DNA of 64,000 bases, from positions 22,457 through 86,456 of the forward strand of contig JAEZGM010000047.1 of NCBI GenBank assembly GCA_023416955.1, written 5' to 3'. The first letter of the stretch is position 1; each line of letters opens with the position of its first letter. Below the pieces are notes generated by a model that was given only the letters and a program-made list of their open reading frames with translations, did not search any database and had not been told where the DNA came from. A program made the translations under genes and the position numbers. Origin of the DNA: Bacillota bacterium (lineage in GTDB: Bacteria; Bacillota; Clostridia; Oscillospirales; Acutalibacteraceae). Shown here in pieces: positions 61,209 to 64,000 of this stretch.

Positions 61209-63716
61209 TCACTCTCCACTCAGAGTCTCCTGCTTCTGAAAAATGACTTTTGCAGTACGTAAACAATTAAGTGCATTACTGGCCCAAGTAAATAAGTCGT
61301 CTCGATTGCAATAGTATATATTATGACAGAATGTACGAGCCTCATCTTCAATGCTGAAAGAATTGGAGAAAAATATTGTTATTATTTTGGCATCATCCTG
61401 TAGAGTCTTAACATTTTCCCTTATCCATATTTCGTGACGTAATGCCTGGGAGACATCCTTTACCGGAATCTTCTTTTCTTTGTTTTCATATATTTTGTCC
61501 TCTGAAACAACACACAAAGAATCGTTAATTATCCAATAAGGATCGGGGGCCGCTTTATCATCACTGTTGTACGAACCATATCCAAGAAGTTCTCCAAGCT
61601 CTATCTGAGCATTTTCAAAAATTGTTCCCTCTCCACTTAGAATGTCCTCTAATATGGATTTCACTTTTTGCTCAAATCTCACATTACTATGTTCTCGCTC
61701 CAAAGAATCTTCCAATGAGCTTACTGTATCGTAGAAATAATCTGCATTCTCAATCGTGGTATCTGATTCCGATATATAGCTTAAAATATCCGAAAGCCAT
61801 TTAATACCGCCAAAATTATTTTTCGTTGCATCAACAAATAATTGATGTGCCTTGTGTGATTGCCCAAGCTCTAATGCAATAGATGCACTTAAATATTGCC
61901 AAAAGCACTTATATCCCGCCAAAGCAGGAGCATTTAAAACATCAATGATATTTATAGCCTTTTCAAATGCAGATTGATAATCCTTTTTCCACAAATCATA
62001 TTGAATTTGAACTTCTATCTGAGCAGCTGAAAAAAGTTTATTATAGAGAAGTTCCTGAGTGGTATTTTTACCCAATGAAATATATTCATTGCGCATTTGG
62101 ATAATTTCATCTTCGGCATTTACCCAATCTTCACCATGCTTAAGAAAGATTCCAACATTTTCAATAATATCTTGGACACCCTTAAAGTCTGTAGAATTTT
62201 CAATTCCAAACTGTATTTCAGCACGCATCTCTTGGTGATATGTAGACAAACTTTTTGAAGAAGTCATTTCATTAAGAATGCTATCCCCTAAAACACATAC
62301 GACAGAATAATCGCTTGCATTTCGAGTACAACATCCAACTGCCTGAACTACTCGCGTTTTAATACGTTCGGCAAAGAGTACAGATGCTGCCATTTTTGAA
62401 ACAAAAAATTTTTCCTGCAAATGAGTTACTTTGGGAAGATTATAAATCAATAACATGCGACTTTCTTCATCAGGAAAATCCACACCGTCAAATCTATTCG
62501 CCATGATAACCATAGCGTTATTTGATGAGAGATAATCGTTTTTGGATTCTATTAAATCATTAGCGTTAAATATAGCAATCCCTGGAATGTGCTCTTTCAA
62601 AAATTCACTAATTTCCCGATAATCATTATCACTAGGTACAATAAGTACACTCTTTTTTGCTTCATTATGCAATTTTATCAAGATTTCACCGTGTTGGCTT
62701 GATTTCAACGACAAATCCGGGAATATAAACAATCTCCGGCCAAGACCTTTAGTATCCCACCCACTTACAATGGGGAGACGTTTTATGTTATCACAACCAA
62801 CAATTCGTTCAAGTTCACCGCTATTTCCTAACGTAGCAGACATAAAAATTCTCTGCGAAGCATTTCTAAATGCATCATGCGTTTTAGTTGGCGCAATATA
62901 AGGGCGTATTAGTATGGTATACCAACTAACGAATATATTGCAGTTTTGGATGTTGTCGGCAATTCTTCTCCATGGATACCTCAATGGAGTATCTTCAACG
63001 CCAACATCAATTATATCATGTAATTGTGCAAATTTTGGAACAAGCAATGGCCTTGGCAACATATCGCACCAATCCATCACATCGCTGGAATAAGGGCTTT
63101 CTGCGCTCAATCTATAAAATCCTGATTCTCCAATCACGTCTTTTAATAGCGTTGCTATTTGATTAAACAAAACGGGGTATTTATTACGCTCGATATTGAG
63201 CGACCAATTATCAACAATATAATTTTCTGATGAGTGGACATCATCAAAAATTATTATGTCAGGGCTATCAAAAAAACTGCCCAGTGCAAAGAATGAGCTA
63301 TATGTAGTAACTCCAATAGATTTTGCTAAAAGGTACTTTGATTTATCTTGTGGAAGATATTCACATTGCTTGCCTTGAAACGAAATCGTTGTAATCCCAT
63401 ATTGTTTCTGAGCCTGCTCACAAACTTGTGAAACAAGTTGATTTGTAGGGCAAAGGAACAGTACTTTGCGTTGATATTTTCTTCGATGATATTCTGCAAT
63501 TACTAGTCCGACAAGTGTTTTTCCACTTCCTGTAGGTAATTCAAAAGCTACATTCTTGTCAATTATAGTACTACCATTGATCGTAGACATGTAGTTATCA
63601 ATCATTTGTGACTGATAATCTATTAGTCCCATGATTGATTTTAACTTGTTATCTTGAAACATTTCTTGCGGAGTTGAAAAATTACTTGTATCACTTTTCC
63701 TCGTCTTGAAAGCCAT
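61209..63716 (-). CDS. SF2 DEAD/DEAH-type helicase
   Basis: 835 residues. Walker A ELPTGSGKTL (61-67), motif Ia CPTNQLVSQ, motif II FDDVH (158-161), motif III SATLG, then an XPD/Rad3-like C-terminal half with NRFDGVDFPD and QAVGCCTRN. The last ~300 residues are helical and unassigned. This helicase type occurs in bacterial defence islands. It is the first gene of the island on the minus strand; 117 bases separate it from the cyclase-like gene. No Fe-S cluster Cys set seen. Confidence 0.88.
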   Translation of the reverse strand: MAFKTRKSDTSNFSTPQEMFQDNKLKSIMGLIDYQSQMIDNYMSTINGSTIIDKNVAFELPTGSGKTLVGLVIAEYHRRKYQRKVLFLCPTNQLVSQVCEQAQKQYGITTISFQGKQCEYLPQDKSKYLLAKSIGVTTYSSFFALGSFFDSPDIIIFDDVHSSENYIVDNWSLNIERNKYPVLFNQIATLLKDVIGESGFYRLSAESPYSSDVMDWCDMLPRPLLVPKFAQLHDIIDVGVEDTPLRYPWRRIADNIQNCNIFVSWYTILIRPYIAPTKTHDAFRNASQRIFMSATLGNSGELERIVGCDNIKRLPIVSGWDTKGLGRRLFIFPDLSLKSSQHGEILIKLHNEAKKSVLIVPSDNDYREISEFLKEHIPGIAIFNANDLIESKNDYLSSNNAMVIMANRFDGVDFPDEESRMLLIYNLPKVTHLQEKFFVSKMAASVLFAERIKTRVVQAVGCCTRNASDYSVVCVLGDSILNEMTSSKSLSTYHQEMRAEIQFGIENSTDFKGVQDIIENVGIFLKHGEDWVNAEDEIIQMRNEYISLGKNTTQELLYNKLFSAAQIEVQIQYDLWKKDYQSAFEKAINIIDVLNAPALAGYKCFWQYLSASIALELGQSHKAHQLFVDATKNNFGGIKWLSDILSYISESDTTIENADYFYDTVSSLEDSLEREHSNVRFEQKVKSILEDILSGEGTIFENAQIELGELLGYGSYNSDDKAAPDPYWIINDSLCVVSEDKIYENKEKKIPVKDVSQALRHEIWIRENVKTLQDDAKIITIFFSNSFSIEDEARTFCHNIYYCNRDDLFTWASNALNCLRTAKVIFQKQETLSGE

Positions 63717-63819
63717 ATTGCACCTGCTTCCGATTATCTTATGCCTTTATTTTACACTCGGTTTTTCCAATATGCAATATACAGTGACACAAATTGATAC
63801 GCAAGGTCGAAATACGATG

Positions 63820-63856
63820 AAAACGCCGCCCAAGTGAGACTGTGGGCGGCGCTTTT
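63820..63856 (-). terminator. Terminator of a gene beyond the right edge
   Basis: AAAACGCCGCCCA / TGGGCGGCGCTTTT stem with a one-base bulge and TTTTC tail on the minus strand; likely 3' end of an operon outside the window. In 63,857-64,000 I see no gene with a usable start. Confidence 0.65.
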
Positions 63857-64000
63857 ATATATATGGTAAAAGTCACTTCGGGCCAAGTTCGAGGTGTTGA
63901 CAAAGCCCAACAAGGTGGTGGAAAAAGGGTAGGACCGTGTTGATAGAGGTAAAGAAATAGCGCCTTGGGGTTATCCCAGGCACTTAATCATGCACTTTAG

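Noticed and set aside
61209..63716. Hachiman-type HamAB with the neighbouring gene as HamA
   Set aside because: The neighbour carries cyclase-like motifs rather than the DUF1837 nuclease pattern, so I did not name the system.
63752..63971. Start-less minus-strand open frame past the helicase
   Set aside because: No start codon with ribosome site, and it reads through a terminator stem.

Overview
The window reads as a chromosome segment of a spore-forming, anaerobic Firmicute of class Clostridia, most likely an Oscillospirales/Ruminococcaceae-like lineage. The basis is the yabM-N-O-P-Q-divIC-yabR sporulation and division block, Rel, RecJ, CdaA/CdaR, an oxygen-independent HemZ-type radical-SAM enzyme, moderate G+C, and Gram-positive Shine-Dalgarno sites. 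Both window edges lie beyond genes: an amidohydrolase is cut at base 1, and a minus-strand terminator near 63.83 kb implies a further gene past 64.0 kb. I found no rRNA, tRNA, CRISPR array or intact insertion sequence.

0-23 kb is core genome, nearly all on the minus strand. It holds the sporulation/septum cluster with HU and MazG (0.4-5.5 kb), HemZ plus an MBL hydrolase, Rel and RecJ (6.3-12.7 kb), the c-di-AMP module cdaA-cdaR (12.9-15.0 kb), a cysteine desulfurase with a DUF3343 partner, ispD-ispF, tcdA, an Rrf2 regulator, a pentapeptide-repeat gene with an apparent terminal frameshift, and a P-type cation ATPase behind a yybP-ykoY (Mn2+) riboswitch with a clear promoter.

23-55 kb is mixed metabolic and accessory content. 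It includes two divergent small paralogous Sm-like proteins, an orphan holin-like/GH25 endolysin pair, a cold-shock protein, lactate dehydrogenase, peptidases, asparaginase, an FAD oxidoreductase, AzlCD, a methionine block (metF, a stand-alone B12 reactivation protein, metH without that domain), an Old Yellow Enzyme, two MerR regulators each behind a 19-bp-spacer promoter, and a GH31 glycosidase divergent from an AraC regulator.

55-64 kb is visibly more A+T-rich and looks like a defence-type island on the minus strand: an SF2 helicase, a class III cyclase-like protein, a CAP12/Pycsar-type TIR-like protein, a 68-aa protein and a PD-(D/E)XK nuclease with a C-terminal Cys cluster. Four of these five genes are followed, just 3' of the stop, by a copy of the same ~80-bp repeat. 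This one-gene-one-repeat layout is the most unusual feature of the window.

Four repeat families cut across the window: a 67-bp inverted-terminus element (2.4, 17.8, 17.9, 24.5 kb), a ~90-bp inverted-terminus element (5.7 remnant, 23.1, 32.8 kb), a hairpin sharing the core GGTGCTGCAAAATG (5.8, 19.6, 47.3 kb) and the ~80-bp island repeat.
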